DNA of 51,865 bases from an uncultured Actinomycetes bacterium (GTDB taxonomy: Bacteria > Actinomycetota > Acidimicrobiia > Acidimicrobiales > Microtrichaceae): positions 1 to 51,865 of the forward strand of contig CAIQNH010000155.1 in the NCBI GenBank assembly GCA_903873135.1, given 5' to 3'. The notes beneath the pieces are model-generated. The model was not told the DNA's origin and ran no database searches. It saw only the letters and a program-made list of their open reading frames with translations. Position 1 is the first letter of the stretch. Every line of letters starts with the position of its first letter. Both the position numbers and the translations under genes were made by a program. Positions 1 to 9,400 of this stretch are shown one piece after another.

Positions 1-1140
1 GTCCTCATGGTCATCGCCGTGCACGCGGCGCCGCTCAAGCTGGAGTCGTTCTCCTCGATCCTCGACGTGTTCCTGGCCCTCAGCGCGTTCCTGGTCACCA
101 CGCTGCTGCTGGAGGAGGGCCAGCGGTCCGGCACGGTCTCGGTCCGGACGTTCCTGACCAAGCGCGCCTGGCGCCTCCTGCCGGCGCTCTACGTCACGCT
201 GGCCGTCGTCACCGCCGTGGCTGCCGTGCTGTTCGCCGTCGCCGGCCGGAACGTGGACCTGCAGGGGTTCACCTTCGGCGGGTTCGTCACACGCGAGATC
301 CTCCCGGCTGGCCTGTACGTCTACAACCTGGTGAACCCGCTCGGGTACCCCAACCAGGGAGTGGCGCTCTACCAGATGTGGTCGCTGTCGCTCGAGCAGC
401 AGTTCTACGTGCTCGTTGCCTTCCTGGCGCTGCTCATGGTCACGCGTCGGTGGATCACCCAGATGGCGGTGCTCATGGCCGTGCTCGCCGTCGGCATCCA
501 GGTCGCCCGGGCCACCGGACACTTCGGTCCGCTCAACTTCTGGCTCCAACGACCCGACGCGCTCATGCTCGGCCTCGTCGCCGCCGTGATCAACAGTCGC
601 ATCCCGGAGACCCCGACCGAACGGCAGCGTCGCGCCTTCACCGTCGGGGCCTGGATCGGCGGCGTGGCCATCGTGGTGCTCATGACCCTGAGCATCGTCC
701 CGCTCCAGAAGCTCGGTTGGCCCTACGTGCCGTTCCTGCCCGAGGTGGACGAGACGCTGTCGCCCCAGCAGGCCTTCGAGGTGGCCATGGCCGAGCTGTC
801 GACCGGCAACTTCTGGGTCAAGTGGGCCTTCACCATCACCAACTGGGCCATGGTGCCGGTGCTGATCTGCATGGTCAGATCACCCGGCTGGCTGCCCGGG
901 CGGGGCCTGTCGATCCGGCCGATCCGGGCGGTCGGCCGGATGTCCTACAGCCTCTACCTGATCCACACCCTGCCGATCCTGCTGTTCGTCCTGCCCATCC
1001 CCGCCGGCAACGTCCCGCTCCGGGTCCTGGTCGCCTGGATCACGGCGTTCGTGTTCGCGTGGCCGCTCTACCAGTTCGTGGAGAAGCGCTCGATGGCCCG
1101 GAAGGACCGGGTCGACACCGGCAGGGTGGCTGCGGCGTGA
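1..1140 (+). CDS. Acyltransferase family 3 (OafA/YrhL-like) membrane protein, 5' end outside window
   Basis: Integral membrane O-acyltransferase of the family that moves acyl groups onto envelope glycans or secondary metabolites. The frame is open to base 1, and the first visible residues (VLMVIAVHA) are the conserved first helix carrying the family His, so the true start lies upstream of the window. It shows a degenerate FFVLSGFL motif (FLALSAFLVTTLL), the basic RAWRLLPAL stretch and the typical MWSLSLEQQFY motif, followed by about eight more hydrophobic segments. Its stop overlaps the start of a closely related paralogue, and both share a distinctive extracytoplasmic insert of the form YVPxxPxxVD. 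The acceptor cannot be told from sequence. Confidence 0.85.
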   Translation, partial: VLMVIAVHAAPLKLESFSSILDVFLALSAFLVTTLLLEEGQRSGTVSVRTFLTKRAWRLLPALYVTLAVVTAVAAVLFAVAGRNVDLQGFTFGGFVTREILPAGLYVYNLVNPLGYPNQGVALYQMWSLSLEQQFYVLVAFLALLMVTRRWITQMAVLMAVLAVGIQVARATGHFGPLNFWLQRPDALMLGLVAAVINSRIPETPTERQRRAFTVGAWIGGVAIVVLMTLSIVPLQKLGWPYVPFLPEVDETLSPQQAFEVAMAELSTGNFWVKWAFTITNWAMVPVLICMVRSPGWLPGRGLSIRPIRAVGRMSYSLYLIHTLPILLFVLPIPAGNVPLRVLVAWITAFVFAWPLYQFVEKRSMARKDRVDTGRVAAA

Positions 1141-2384
1141 GCATCCCCCTGCACCCGTTCGAGTCCCGGGCGCCCCGGCTCGGTGCCGTCAAGCCGTTCG
1201 ACGGGATCCGGGGCGTCGGCGTGTGGTGCGTCGTGCTGCAGCACGCGTACGCCGTGGCCGACTCCCTCTCGGGGTACATCGACCTCTTCTTCGTGCTGTC
1301 CGGTTTCCTGATCACGACGCTGATCTTCGAGGAGCGCCGGTCGACCGGGGCGATCTCACTGCGGAACTTCTACGCCCGGCGTGGCATCCGCCTGCTCCCC
1401 GGCCTGATCGTCACGCTGATCGTGTTCTTCCTGCCGATCCTGGCGATCCGACTGTCCAACCCCACGCCCGACACCGAGTACCTGTTCAACAACGTGGTGT
1501 GGGAGTCGATCACCACCCTGTTCTACGTGCACAACATCTTCTTCTCGCCGCTGCTCGGGAGCTTCCAGTTCATGGGGCAGATGTGGTCGCTCTCGCTCGA
1601 GGAGCAGTTCTACCTGGTGGGTGCGCTCGCCACGTACTGGTGCCTGAAGCGGAACTGGATCCGTCAGCTCGCCGTGGCGCTCGTCGTGTTCATCCTCGTG
1701 GTCTGGGTGGCCAGGGGCATGGGACTGGGCGGACCCGGTCAGTTCTGGTTCCAGCGACCGGACGCGATCGCCATGGGGGTGCTGCTCGCCATCATCCACG
1801 CCGTGGCGCCCACGGAGCTGAGCGCCACGGCCAAGCGGCGACTCCACGCAGTCGCCTGGGTGGCCACGGGCGGCATGATCTTCGCGTTGCTCTCCTCGTC
1901 CAAGCTGGTGGAGCGTCTCGGCGGGTTCTACGTCCCGCTCTACCCGACCGACGTGGACATCGAGGCGCCACCCGAGGGCCTGACACCGCCCCAGCTCAAG
2001 GAGTACGCGGACAACGCGATCCAGGTCGTCCTCGCCGAGCTCCCGAACGGCAACTACTGGGTGCGGTGGGGGTTCACCCTCTCGACCATCTGCGCCGCAG
2101 TCCTGGTCTTCGCGTTCGTCCGCCTGCGGGACGAGTTCGCGCTCAGCCGGTGGCTGAGCGTGCGACTGCTCTGCTACTTCGGTGTGCTCAGCTACGCGAT
2201 CTACATCACCCACTACCAGCTCTTCCAGCTCATGACCCCCGGGTTCTCGGGCGGCCCCAAGTGGATCCCGATCAAGCTGCTGGCCGCCTACCTGGTGGGA
2301 GCCGCACTCCACCGCTTCGTGGAGCGTCCGGCGCTGCGGCGCTACCGTCACCGGTTCGTGCACGCGACCGCCTCCACCCGCTGA
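1137..2384 (+). CDS. Acyltransferase family 3 membrane protein, tandem paralogue
   Basis: A 415-residue membrane acyltransferase. The GTG at 1137 overlaps the preceding stop (GTGA), which implies translational coupling. Motifs run in the expected order: a His in the first helix (LQHAYAV), FFVLSGFLITTLIFEE, RRGIRLLPG, then MWSLSLEEQFYLV. It aligns along its whole length with the preceding gene, including FWFQRPDA and the loop before the late helices, so the pair arose by tandem duplication. It is followed after 4 nt by a GT-C glycosyltransferase, which suggests that a glycan or glycolipid made here is both glycosylated and acylated. That functional link is inference; the family assignment is firm. 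Confidence 0.87.
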   Translation: MSIPLHPFESRAPRLGAVKPFDGIRGVGVWCVVLQHAYAVADSLSGYIDLFFVLSGFLITTLIFEERRSTGAISLRNFYARRGIRLLPGLIVTLIVFFLPILAIRLSNPTPDTEYLFNNVVWESITTLFYVHNIFFSPLLGSFQFMGQMWSLSLEEQFYLVGALATYWCLKRNWIRQLAVALVVFILVVWVARGMGLGGPGQFWFQRPDAIAMGVLLAIIHAVAPTELSATAKRRLHAVAWVATGGMIFALLSSSKLVERLGGFYVPLYPTDVDIEAPPEGLTPPQLKEYADNAIQVVLAELPNGNYWVRWGFTLSTICAAVLVFAFVRLRDEFALSRWLSVRLLCYFGVLSYAIYITHYQLFQLMTPGFSGGPKWIPIKLLAAYLVGAALHRFVERPALRRYRHRFVHATASTR

Positions 2385-2388
2385 GCCC

Positions 2389-3948
2389 GTGCAGCTCACC
2401 GACGCCGACCGACCCTCCGGACTCGTCCGCTGGTTCGTCGCCGTCGCCGCGGCCCTGCCGGCCGTGCTGACCCTGGTCGCCGTCCGACTGACCCGTCCCG
2501 CCGCCGGCACCGACGCCGTGGCCTACATCGCGGTGGCCGACTCACTCCGCGCCGGCGACGGCCTCGGCTTCTTCATCGAGCGTCCGCTGACCACCTGGCC
2601 ACCCCTGTGGCCGATGGTGCTGGCGGCGGGTTCGGCCGTCACCGGGTGGCGTGGCGACCAGGTCGCGGTCGTCGTCAACGCCGCGATGCTGGTCGGCGTG
2701 GTGCTCGTCGGTGCCGCCGTCGCCCAGCGGGTCCTGGTCGACCTGCGGCTCCGGGCGGTGCTCGTCGCCGGGCTGGCGGTGTCGCCGCTGCTGGTCGGAC
2801 TGGCGGCGTTCGTGCAGACCGAGGTCGCCTTCGTGCTGGTCTCGCTGGTGACGATCTGGCTGCTCCTGCTGGCCACGGAGCGATCGCAGCCGGCACTGCT
2901 CGTGGCGGCGGGCCTGGCCACGTGCGTCGGGTTCTACATCCGGTACCAGGCCCTCTACGTGGTGCCGCCGCTGGCCCTGTGGCTCGCCGTGCGGTCGTGG
3001 CGCCAGGACCGGAGCGTCGGTCGGGTCGTCGCCGAGGTGTGCTGGTTCGCCGTCCCGGCGGTCGTGCCGAGCGTGGCGTGGATGCTGCGCAACCTCTCGG
3101 TGTCCGACACCGCCATGGGTCCCCGGTTCCCGTCGTCGGTCGGGCCGGTGCAGAACGTCGCTGCTGCGTTCCGGACCACCGCCAAGTTCGTGACCTCCAT
3201 CCCCGACGGCCCCAACGTGGTGCTCGCCGCCCTGGGCGTGGTGATCGTCGCGGTCGTGGTGGTCACCGCCGCGCGCACCCAGGGGTTCCGGCCGCTCGAC
3301 GCCGTCAGCGGGCCGGTCGGACTGCTGGGTGTCTTCGTGGTGGGGTTCACGGCCCTCATGGTGCTCAGCCGGTCCGTCGTGGGCTTCGACGACCTCGACA
3401 TCCGGCTCCTCGCGCCCTGCATGGTGCCCACGGCGCTGCTGTTCCTCCGGTGGGTCGAACTGGTGCTGGTCGACCGGCCGCGGTGGCGACGGGTGGGGTG
3501 GACGGTCGCCGGCGTGTGGTTGGGCGCCCAGGCACTCGTCACGCTGGCGCTCCTGGGCCCGCTCAACACCGTGATCTCGGACGTCGGCTACAACACGCCC
3601 CGCGCCGTGGCCGCCTCGACGAGCCCGGCGCTCGACGCACTGCCCGAGGGGTGCGTCCTCTACTCCAACAACTCCGCCGACCTGTACCGCTCCAAGCTCG
3701 AGACCCAGATCAGCCCCCGCCGGACCGAGTACAAGTCCGACCAACCGACCGACGACCTGCAGGAGCTCCGCGACCGGGTCACCTCCGCAGCTCGTGACGG
3801 AGGCCAGGTGTGCCTGGTGTGGGTCGAGTACACGGTCGACCCCGAGTTCCACGACCGGGACGACCTCGCCGACGTGGTCGACCTCCGGGAGCTGGCCTCC
3901 GCCGACGGTGTGACCACCTACGTGCTCGCTCCGCGCGGCTCGTCGTGA
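2389..3948 (+). CDS. GT-C (GT39-like) membrane glycosyltransferase, paralogue A
   Basis: A 519-residue polytopic protein resembling dolichyl/polyprenyl-phosphate sugar transferases. The first extracytoplasmic loop contains an acidic residue followed by YIAVADSL, then a strongly conserved RPLTTWPPLWP motif. Hydrophobic helices fill the protein to about residue 390, and the last 110 or so residues look like a small soluble extracytoplasmic domain with PRRTEYKS, PTDDL and VCLVWVEY. Starts with GTG 4 nt after the upstream acyltransferase. A full-length paralogue lies at 10043-11632 and shares these motifs at both ends. Presumed to transfer a sugar from a polyprenyl-phosphate donor at the outer face of the membrane; donor and acceptor are unknown. 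Confidence 0.72.
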   Translation: MQLTDADRPSGLVRWFVAVAAALPAVLTLVAVRLTRPAAGTDAVAYIAVADSLRAGDGLGFFIERPLTTWPPLWPMVLAAGSAVTGWRGDQVAVVVNAAMLVGVVLVGAAVAQRVLVDLRLRAVLVAGLAVSPLLVGLAAFVQTEVAFVLVSLVTIWLLLLATERSQPALLVAAGLATCVGFYIRYQALYVVPPLALWLAVRSWRQDRSVGRVVAEVCWFAVPAVVPSVAWMLRNLSVSDTAMGPRFPSSVGPVQNVAAAFRTTAKFVTSIPDGPNVVLAALGVVIVAVVVVTAARTQGFRPLDAVSGPVGLLGVFVVGFTALMVLSRSVVGFDDLDIRLLAPCMVPTALLFLRWVELVLVDRPRWRRVGWTVAGVWLGAQALVTLALLGPLNTVISDVGYNTPRAVAASTSPALDALPEGCVLYSNNSADLYRSKLETQISPRRTEYKSDQPTDDLQELRDRVTSAARDGGQVCLVWVEYTVDPEFHDRDDLADVVDLRELASADGVTTYVLAPRGSS

Positions 3949-5156
3949 CCGGCCGGTCCTCCGACGCCGCGGTCGTCGTGGTCGGGGCGGGGCTCGTCGG
4001 GCTCGCCGTGGCCCGTGCCGTGCAGACCCGGCTGGGCACCGGCGAGGTGGTCGTGTTGGACAAGGAGGACGGACCGGCCCGCCACCAGAGCGGCCGCAAC
4101 TCGGGCGTCGCCCACTCGGGGCTCTACTACGCGCCCGGCTCCGGCAAGGCCCGCCTCGCCGTGGACGGCCGTCGCCGGCTCGAGCGGTACTGCTCGGAAC
4201 GGTCGCTCCCCCACCGGACCTGCGGCAAGGTGGTGGTCGCCACCGACGGGTCGCAGCTCCCGGCGCTCGCCGAGCTCGAACGGCGAGGACACGCCAACGG
4301 GGTGCGGCTCGAGCGTCTCGACCGGGCCGGACTCCGGGAGGTGGAACCCCACGCCCGGGCGGTGGCGGCACTCCACGTGCTCGACACCGGAGTGGTCGAC
4401 TTCCCGGCCGTCGCCCGGTCGCTCGCGACGGAACTCCGGGACGCCGGCGGCGAACTCCGGTTCGGCGCGGAGGTCGCCCGGGCCACGGTCGACCCCGACG
4501 GCCTCGAGGTCGAGTGCGTCGACGGCAGCCGACTCCGGACCCGGGCCCTGGTCAACTGCGCCGGCCTGCACAGCGACCGGGTCGCCGTCCGGTGCGGGGC
4601 GGAGCCGACCGTGCGCATCCTGCCGTTCCGCGGCGACTACCTGGACGTGACCGGGCCGTCGGCCGACCTGGTCCGGGCCCTCGTCTACCCGGTGCCCGAC
4701 CCCCGGTGGCCGTTCCTCGGGGTGCACCTGACCCGGTCGGTCGACGGCAGGGTCCACGCCGGACCGACCGCCGTCCTGGCGCTCGGTCGGGAGGCCTACG
4801 ACCGCTCGGTGGACCGCACCGACACGCTCGGGATGCTCCGGGACCGCGCCCTGTGGCGGCTCGGTCTCCGGTACTGGCGGACCGGGCTGACCGAGCTGCG
4901 CCGGGCCCGCTCACGCGAGCTGGTCCTCGCCGACCTCAGGCGACTCGTGCCCGAGCTCGACGGTGCCGATCTCCGGTCGTCCGCACCGGGCATCCGGGCC
5001 CAGGCCGTCTCGGCCGACGGCCGCCTGGTCGACGACTTCGCGTTCGGCACCTCGCCCCGGTGCGTCCACGTGCTGAACGCCCCGTCACCGGCGGCCACGG
5101 CGTCGCTCGCGATCGCCGAGGTGGTCGCCGACCGGGTGGTCGCACTCGCGGACTGA
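3945..5156 (+). CDS. lhgO: FAD-dependent oxidoreductase, L-2-hydroxyglutarate oxidase type
   Basis: A 403-residue DAO-superfamily flavoenzyme. It opens with the dinucleotide-binding motif VVVVGAGLVGLAVA. It then carries the signature of LhgO/L2HGDH proteins, SGRNSGVAHSGLYY, followed by a late FAD-contact segment (PGIRAQAV) and the conserved C-terminal HVLNAPSPAATASLAI. The family oxidises L-2-hydroxyglutarate to 2-oxoglutarate and passes electrons to the membrane quinone pool. GTG at 3945 overlaps the stop of the glycosyltransferase (GTGA), so it closes the left operon even though a metabolic-repair enzyme is an unexpected partner for envelope genes. A strong hairpin follows at 5174-5203. An alternative reading is another 2-hydroxy-acid oxidase. 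Confidence 0.82.
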   Translation: MTGRSSDAAVVVVGAGLVGLAVARAVQTRLGTGEVVVLDKEDGPARHQSGRNSGVAHSGLYYAPGSGKARLAVDGRRRLERYCSERSLPHRTCGKVVVATDGSQLPALAELERRGHANGVRLERLDRAGLREVEPHARAVAALHVLDTGVVDFPAVARSLATELRDAGGELRFGAEVARATVDPDGLEVECVDGSRLRTRALVNCAGLHSDRVAVRCGAEPTVRILPFRGDYLDVTGPSADLVRALVYPVPDPRWPFLGVHLTRSVDGRVHAGPTAVLALGREAYDRSVDRTDTLGMLRDRALWRLGLRYWRTGLTELRRARSRELVLADLRRLVPELDGADLRSSAPGIRAQAVSADGRLVDDFAFGTSPRCVHVLNAPSPAATASLAIAEVVADRVVALAD

Positions 5157-5173
5157 GCCGGGCCGGGAACGAC

Positions 5174-5203
5174 CGACGGGAGGACCCGGAGGTCCTCCCG
5201 TCG
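5174..5203. terminator. 13-bp perfect hairpin between convergent genes
   Basis: A perfect 13-bp stem (5174-5186 pairing with 5191-5203) closed by a CGGA tetraloop, located just after the lhgO stop and before the 3' end of the convergent minus-strand gene ending at 5285. There is no clear U tract on either side, which is common in G+C-rich actinobacteria. Its position suggests a bidirectional terminator. Confidence 0.75.
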
Positions 5204-5284
5204 ATTGGCACCGTGTCCGACGAGGGGGGAGTCGGACCGGGCGGACCCACGTGCGGCGAGGGGACCGCAGCGGGCGAGGTGGGC

Positions 5285-5605
5285 TCAGGCCGCGGCGACC
5301 GTCGCCTTGCGCGCCGACCGGCGGTCGAGCAGCTGGTCGGTCACCGGGGCGGCGGCCTTGGCGGCTGCGGTGGCCACGGTCTTGGTGGTCCGGACCACGT
5401 TGGTGGCGAACTTGGCCTGGTTGTCGATCAGCTCGACCGGCGTCGGCAGCTTCTCGGCGAAGGGGACCGCCGGGAACTCGCTGCGGCGCTCGGTGACGAA
5501 GCCGACGACGGTGCTGACGGCCTTGGTCACGGGCTGCTTCAGCTCGCCGATCGCCTGGACGATGCGCTCCTGGATGTCGGTCACGGGCTCGAGGATGGTG
5601 CTCAC
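5285..5605 (-). CDS. Small phasin/HbhA-like helical protein
   Basis: A 106-residue protein with no catalytic motif, predicted to be mostly amphipathic helix. It has an early helical segment (IQERIVQAIGELKQPV), a middle part resembling the LPTPxELIDxQxxFA pattern of actinobacterial HbhA/phasin-like proteins, and a basic, Ala-rich C-terminus. I chose GTG at 5605 because GGAG lies 4 nt upstream; a longer reading frame to 5782 has no start support and would cover the intergenic dyads. Possible roles are lipid- or polymer-granule coating or DNA/heparin binding, but the family call rests on a short motif only. It is divergent from the peroxiredoxin gene. Confidence 0.6.
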   Translation of the reverse strand: MSTILEPVTDIQERIVQAIGELKQPVTKAVSTVVGFVTERRSEFPAVPFAEKLPTPVELIDNQAKFATNVVRTTKTVATAAAKAAAPVTDQLLDRRSARKATVAAA

Positions 5606-5655
5606 TGGACTCCTGCTCTCTGCTCGGTGGCGACCGGGGGCCGCCTCGGGGGTAC

Positions 5656-5669
5656 TGCTAACTGTAGCA
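5656..5669. promoter_or_regulatory. Dyad TGCTA-n4-TAGCA upstream of phasin-like gene
   Basis: Perfect 5-bp arms separated by ACTG, about 50 bp upstream of the minus-strand start at 5605. The minus strand of this dyad also reads TACAGT, a possible -10. Role inferred only from position. Confidence 0.35.
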
Positions 5670-5680
5670 AGCATGTGCGT

Positions 5681-5697
5681 ACTCCGGTAGTCGGAGT
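5681..5697. promoter_or_regulatory. Dyad ACTCCG-n5-CGGAGT between divergent genes
   Basis: Perfect 6-bp arms with a GTAGT spacer, in the 211-bp gap between the phasin-like gene and the peroxiredoxin gene. A plausible operator for either gene; the cognate regulator is unknown. The rest of the gap holds no gene that I can support. Confidence 0.35.
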
Positions 5698-5816
5698 GCT
5701 TGCGACAGTTGTCACTCCGCCCCTCCGCTCCGGGGCTGGCGTCGGAGGCATATACATGACTAAAGTGGTCAGGTATTCGCACCGCAGTTCAACTGCACGA
5801 GACCACGGGAGTGAAC

Positions 5817-6452
5817 GTGAGCATCCGACTGGGCGACGAGGCCCCGAACTTCACCGCAGCGACGACCGAGGGCACCATCGACTTCCACGAGTGGAAGGGC
5901 GACAGCTGGGCGATCCTGTTCTCCCACCCCAAGGACTTCACCCCCGTGTGCACCACCGAGCTCGGGACGGTCGCCAGGCTCAAGGACGAGTTCGACCGCC
6001 GCGACGTCAAGGTCGTGGGGCTGTCGGTGGACCCGCTGGACTCCCACGTCGAGTGGGCCGATGACATCGCCGAGACGCAGGGTCAGGCCCTGAACTTCCC
6101 GCTCATCGCCGACCACGACCGGGTCGTCTCGGACCTCTACGACCTCATCCACCCGAACGCCAACGACACGCTCACCGTGCGGTCGGTGTTCGTCATCGGT
6201 CCGGACAACAAGGTCAAGCTCACCCTGACCTACCCGGCCTCGACCGGTCGGAACTTCGACGAGATCCTCCGCGTGGTCGACTCGCTGCAGCTCACCGCCC
6301 AGCACCAGGTCGCCACGCCGGCCGACTGGCAGCAGGGTGGCGACGTCATCATCGTGCCGGCGGTGTCCGACGAGGACGCAGCTGCGAGGTACCCGGACGG
6401 GTGGCGGGCCGACAAGCCCTACCTCCGCTGGGTGCCACAACCGCAGGACTGA
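5817..6452 (+). CDS. 1-Cys peroxiredoxin (Prx6 type)
   Basis: Cytosolic thiol peroxidase that reduces H2O2 and organic or lipid hydroperoxides. The catalytic motif SHPKDFTPVCTTE carries the single cysteine of the protein (Cys45 from this start). There is no resolving cysteine, and the long C-terminal extension (VIIVPAVSDEDA, PYLRWVPQP) is that of the Prx6 subfamily. The 211-residue length fits. GTG at 5817 is preferred because GGGA lies 6 nt upstream; the GTG at 5811 is only one base from that sequence. It converges, with a 7-nt gap, on the large cyclase regulator. The upstream region contains two dyads and the TATACAT sequence at 5751, a weak -10 candidate. Confidence 0.92.
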   Translation: MSIRLGDEAPNFTAATTEGTIDFHEWKGDSWAILFSHPKDFTPVCTTELGTVARLKDEFDRRDVKVVGLSVDPLDSHVEWADDIAETQGQALNFPLIADHDRVVSDLYDLIHPNANDTLTVRSVFVIGPDNKVKLTLTYPASTGRNFDEILRVVDSLQLTAQHQVATPADWQQGGDVIIVPAVSDEDAAARYPDGWRADKPYLRWVPQPQD

Positions 6453-6459
6453 TCCCGCG

Positions 6460-9400
6460 TCAGGCCCGGGCGGCGATCCGTCGGTAGAGGTCCCGCCACG
6501 CAGTGTCCGTGATCCCGAGCGACGCCAGACGGCGCTCGCTGTCCTGCGCTGCGGCCACCCGGGCCGGGGCCTCGGGGTCCGGGTGGGTCACCTCCGTCCT
6601 GACCGACACGGCCAGCGCCACCAGGGCTGTCGTCACGGCGTCGTCCGTGGCCGAGACGGAGGCGACGATCCGCTCGAGCACCGCGTCGCCCTCGGGTCCC
6701 GGGACGGCCAGGGCGAGCGCCAGGTCGGCCGTGGCACGATCGACGTACGTCGCCGTCGGGTCCTCGGCCACCAGCGCCGCCGCCGTCCGGGTGTCGTCGA
6801 GTCGACCGAGCGCCGCGCAGACGATGGCGGCGGCGGAGGTCAGGTAGCCGGTCCGGCCGGTCAGTCCGTCGATGCCGTCGTCCACGCCGAGCAGGGCGGC
6901 TGCCTCGTCCAGTCGCCCCGCCTGCGCCAGCGCCAGCGCGCCGATGGCCACCACCTCGTCGACGCCGACCGGTGACTCCGACGACTCCGAGTACGACAGC
7001 AGGTCCCCCAGGGTCAGCTCCGGTTGGCCGAGTTGCACCTCGGTCGAGCGCGACACGGCCCGGGCGAAGCCGGTGGAGGTCACCGCGCTCTGCGTCCGGG
7101 CCTCGGCGAGGAGGTCCAGACCCCGCTCGACGCTGCCCGACATGACCTCGGCCCGCCCGGCCACCGACAGCGCCTGCTCGAGTCCCACGGGGTCGCCTGC
7201 GGCGCGCAGCGCCGTCACCGCGACCGCCGACTCCTCGACCGCCTCGAAGGTGCGACCACGCCACAGGCGGACGCCGGCCCGCACGACGCGCATCATCCCC
7301 TCGCCGTAACGGTCGCCGCGACGCTCGCTCTCGCGGAGCACCTTGGCGGCCAGCTGGTCGGCACCGTCGAGGTCGCCACGGATGAACAGCAGGTACGACC
7401 GGAGCCCCTCGACCCAGGCCAGCCCCCCGGCGTCGCCGACCTCCTCGAAGGCGCTGCGGGAGACCGCGAGGACCCGCTCGGACTCGTCGAGCCGACCGTC
7501 CGTGAACGCGATCCACGCCAGGTTCTGCAGCGACCACGCCTCGCCGCGACGGTCGCCCACCATGCGGAAGGCCTCGAGTGCCGCAGCGATGGGCTCCTCG
7601 GCGGACCGGTGGTCGCCACGGAGCAGTCGGGACATGCCCCGCTGGCGGAGCGCCTCCGCACGGCCGCGACCGTCACCGATGGTGTCGAACAGGTCGAGCG
7701 CGGCGTCGAGCTCCTCCTCGGCGAGCATGATCTCGCCCGACCGCGACGCCGCCGCCGCCAGACTCAGGTAGGCCTGGGCACGGGCGCCGACGTCGCCCGT
7801 GGCCTCCGCCGCCTCCATGGCCGCCGAGGCGTCCTCGCGGGCCTCGGCGGTCAGCCACTGCTCCACCCGGGACCTCGACCGACCGGTCAACGCCTCGAAG
7901 CGACGGGCGTGGTCGGACTCCCCGAGGATCCCGAGCAGCTGGGAGTACAGCCGCTCCGCCTGCACGTACAGGCCGGACTGCTCGGTGCGACGGGCTGCCT
8001 CCAGGATCCAGAGCGCCGCACGGTCGACCAGCGCCGCGTCGACGCGACCCTCCCGGCTGAGCGTGAGGCCCACCGCCTCGTAGTAGTGCCGGGCGACGGT
8101 CTCGACGATCGAGTCGTCGGCCTCGTCGAGTCGGAGACGCTCGTCGAAGTTGCGGGCGATGCCCAGGTGCCGCTGCATGCGGTCCCGGCGCGTGAGGCGG
8201 GCGTAGGCCACCTCACGGACGAGGTCCGACCGGAACGACCACTCCTCGCCGTCGAGGGTGAGGACGTCCTTGTCGACGAGCGTCGAGACGACGTCGGCCA
8301 CGCTCTCGACACCCCGGGTCGCCTGTGCCGTCAGGTCGAGGATCCGCAGCGGTCCGGCCGAGCCCCACACCGCAGCGTCCTCGAGCACGTGCTGCTCGTC
8401 GGGCGTCAGGCCGTCCACCCGGGCGGCGACCAGTCCGCGCAGGGTGTCGGGGAGCGTCTCCGGGAAGGTCCCCGGCGCCTCCGGCGTGCCCAGCCCGGCG
8501 CCGTGGCCGACCAGGGTGACCAGCTCCTCCAGGTAGAACGGATTGCCGCCCGACCGGTCGAGCAGGGCCTCCCGGTCGACCGGGGACAGCTCCCGGCCGC
8601 CGAGCGAGTCGAGCAGCACCTCGGCGGCCGTCCGGTCGAGCGGCGAGAGGTTGAGCACCATCGAGTTGAACCGACCCCAACGGGGCGACCACCGCTCCTG
8701 CAGCGAGCGACGGGCCGTGGCGACCATGACGAAGGGCTGACGGGCGAGCTGGGTGGAGAGCTCGTCGATGAGCTCGAGCACCACGTCGTCGGCCCAGTGC
8801 AGGTCGGCGAGTCGGACCAGGAGGGGGCGGCGCTGCACGAGGCCCTCGATGAAGCGCAGCAGCGCCCCCGTCGCCTCGGCCCGGGCCCGGCTGCCGGGCA
8901 GGAGTCGCAGGGGCGTGTCGTAGCCCATGAGGTGCAGCAGGCCGTCGGTGATCGTCCGGTCCTCACCGGCACCGACGTCGTCGACGACGAACGCGCCCAC
9001 GGCAGCGGCGACCTTGGGTCGCGCCGTCTCGACCGACTCGTCTCGATCGACCCGGCACCCGTCGCGGAGCGCCTCGGCCACCGGCCACCACGGGTTGGAC
9101 TCGCCGTACGGCACGCACCGCCCGGAGACCTCGAACACGCCGTCGGTCGCCCCCACCACCTCGGCGAGCTCGTTGGCCACCCGGGTCTTGCCCACACCCG
9201 CCTCACCCAGGATCACCAGGTGCAGGCCACGCCCGGACTCGATCGACACGTGGACGGCGTTGGTGAGCAGGGCCATCTCGTGCTCCCGCCCCACCAGGGG
9301 GGTGAAGCGCCGTCGTGGACGGTGGCCCGGCGGCAGCAGGGCCGCGGAGGCCACCCAGACGTTGACCGGCCGCTCCCGACCGCGGGCGACCAGCGCCCCG

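Noticed and set aside
1157-1166. tRNA T-loop-like sequence GTTCGAGTCC
   Set aside because: It lies in the coding start of the second acyltransferase and has no acceptor stem, anticodon stem or CCA context around it.
5681-5697. Dyad considered as an intrinsic terminator
   Set aside because: It lies between divergent genes, upstream of both, so it cannot end either transcript; an operator role is more reasonable.
5744-6064. GGAGG followed by ATG at 5756, suggesting a gene or upstream ORF ahead of the peroxiredoxin
   Set aside because: The frame runs through the peroxiredoxin gene in the wrong register to 6064 and gives an Arg-rich product without homology; the TATACAT there is better seen as a weak -10.
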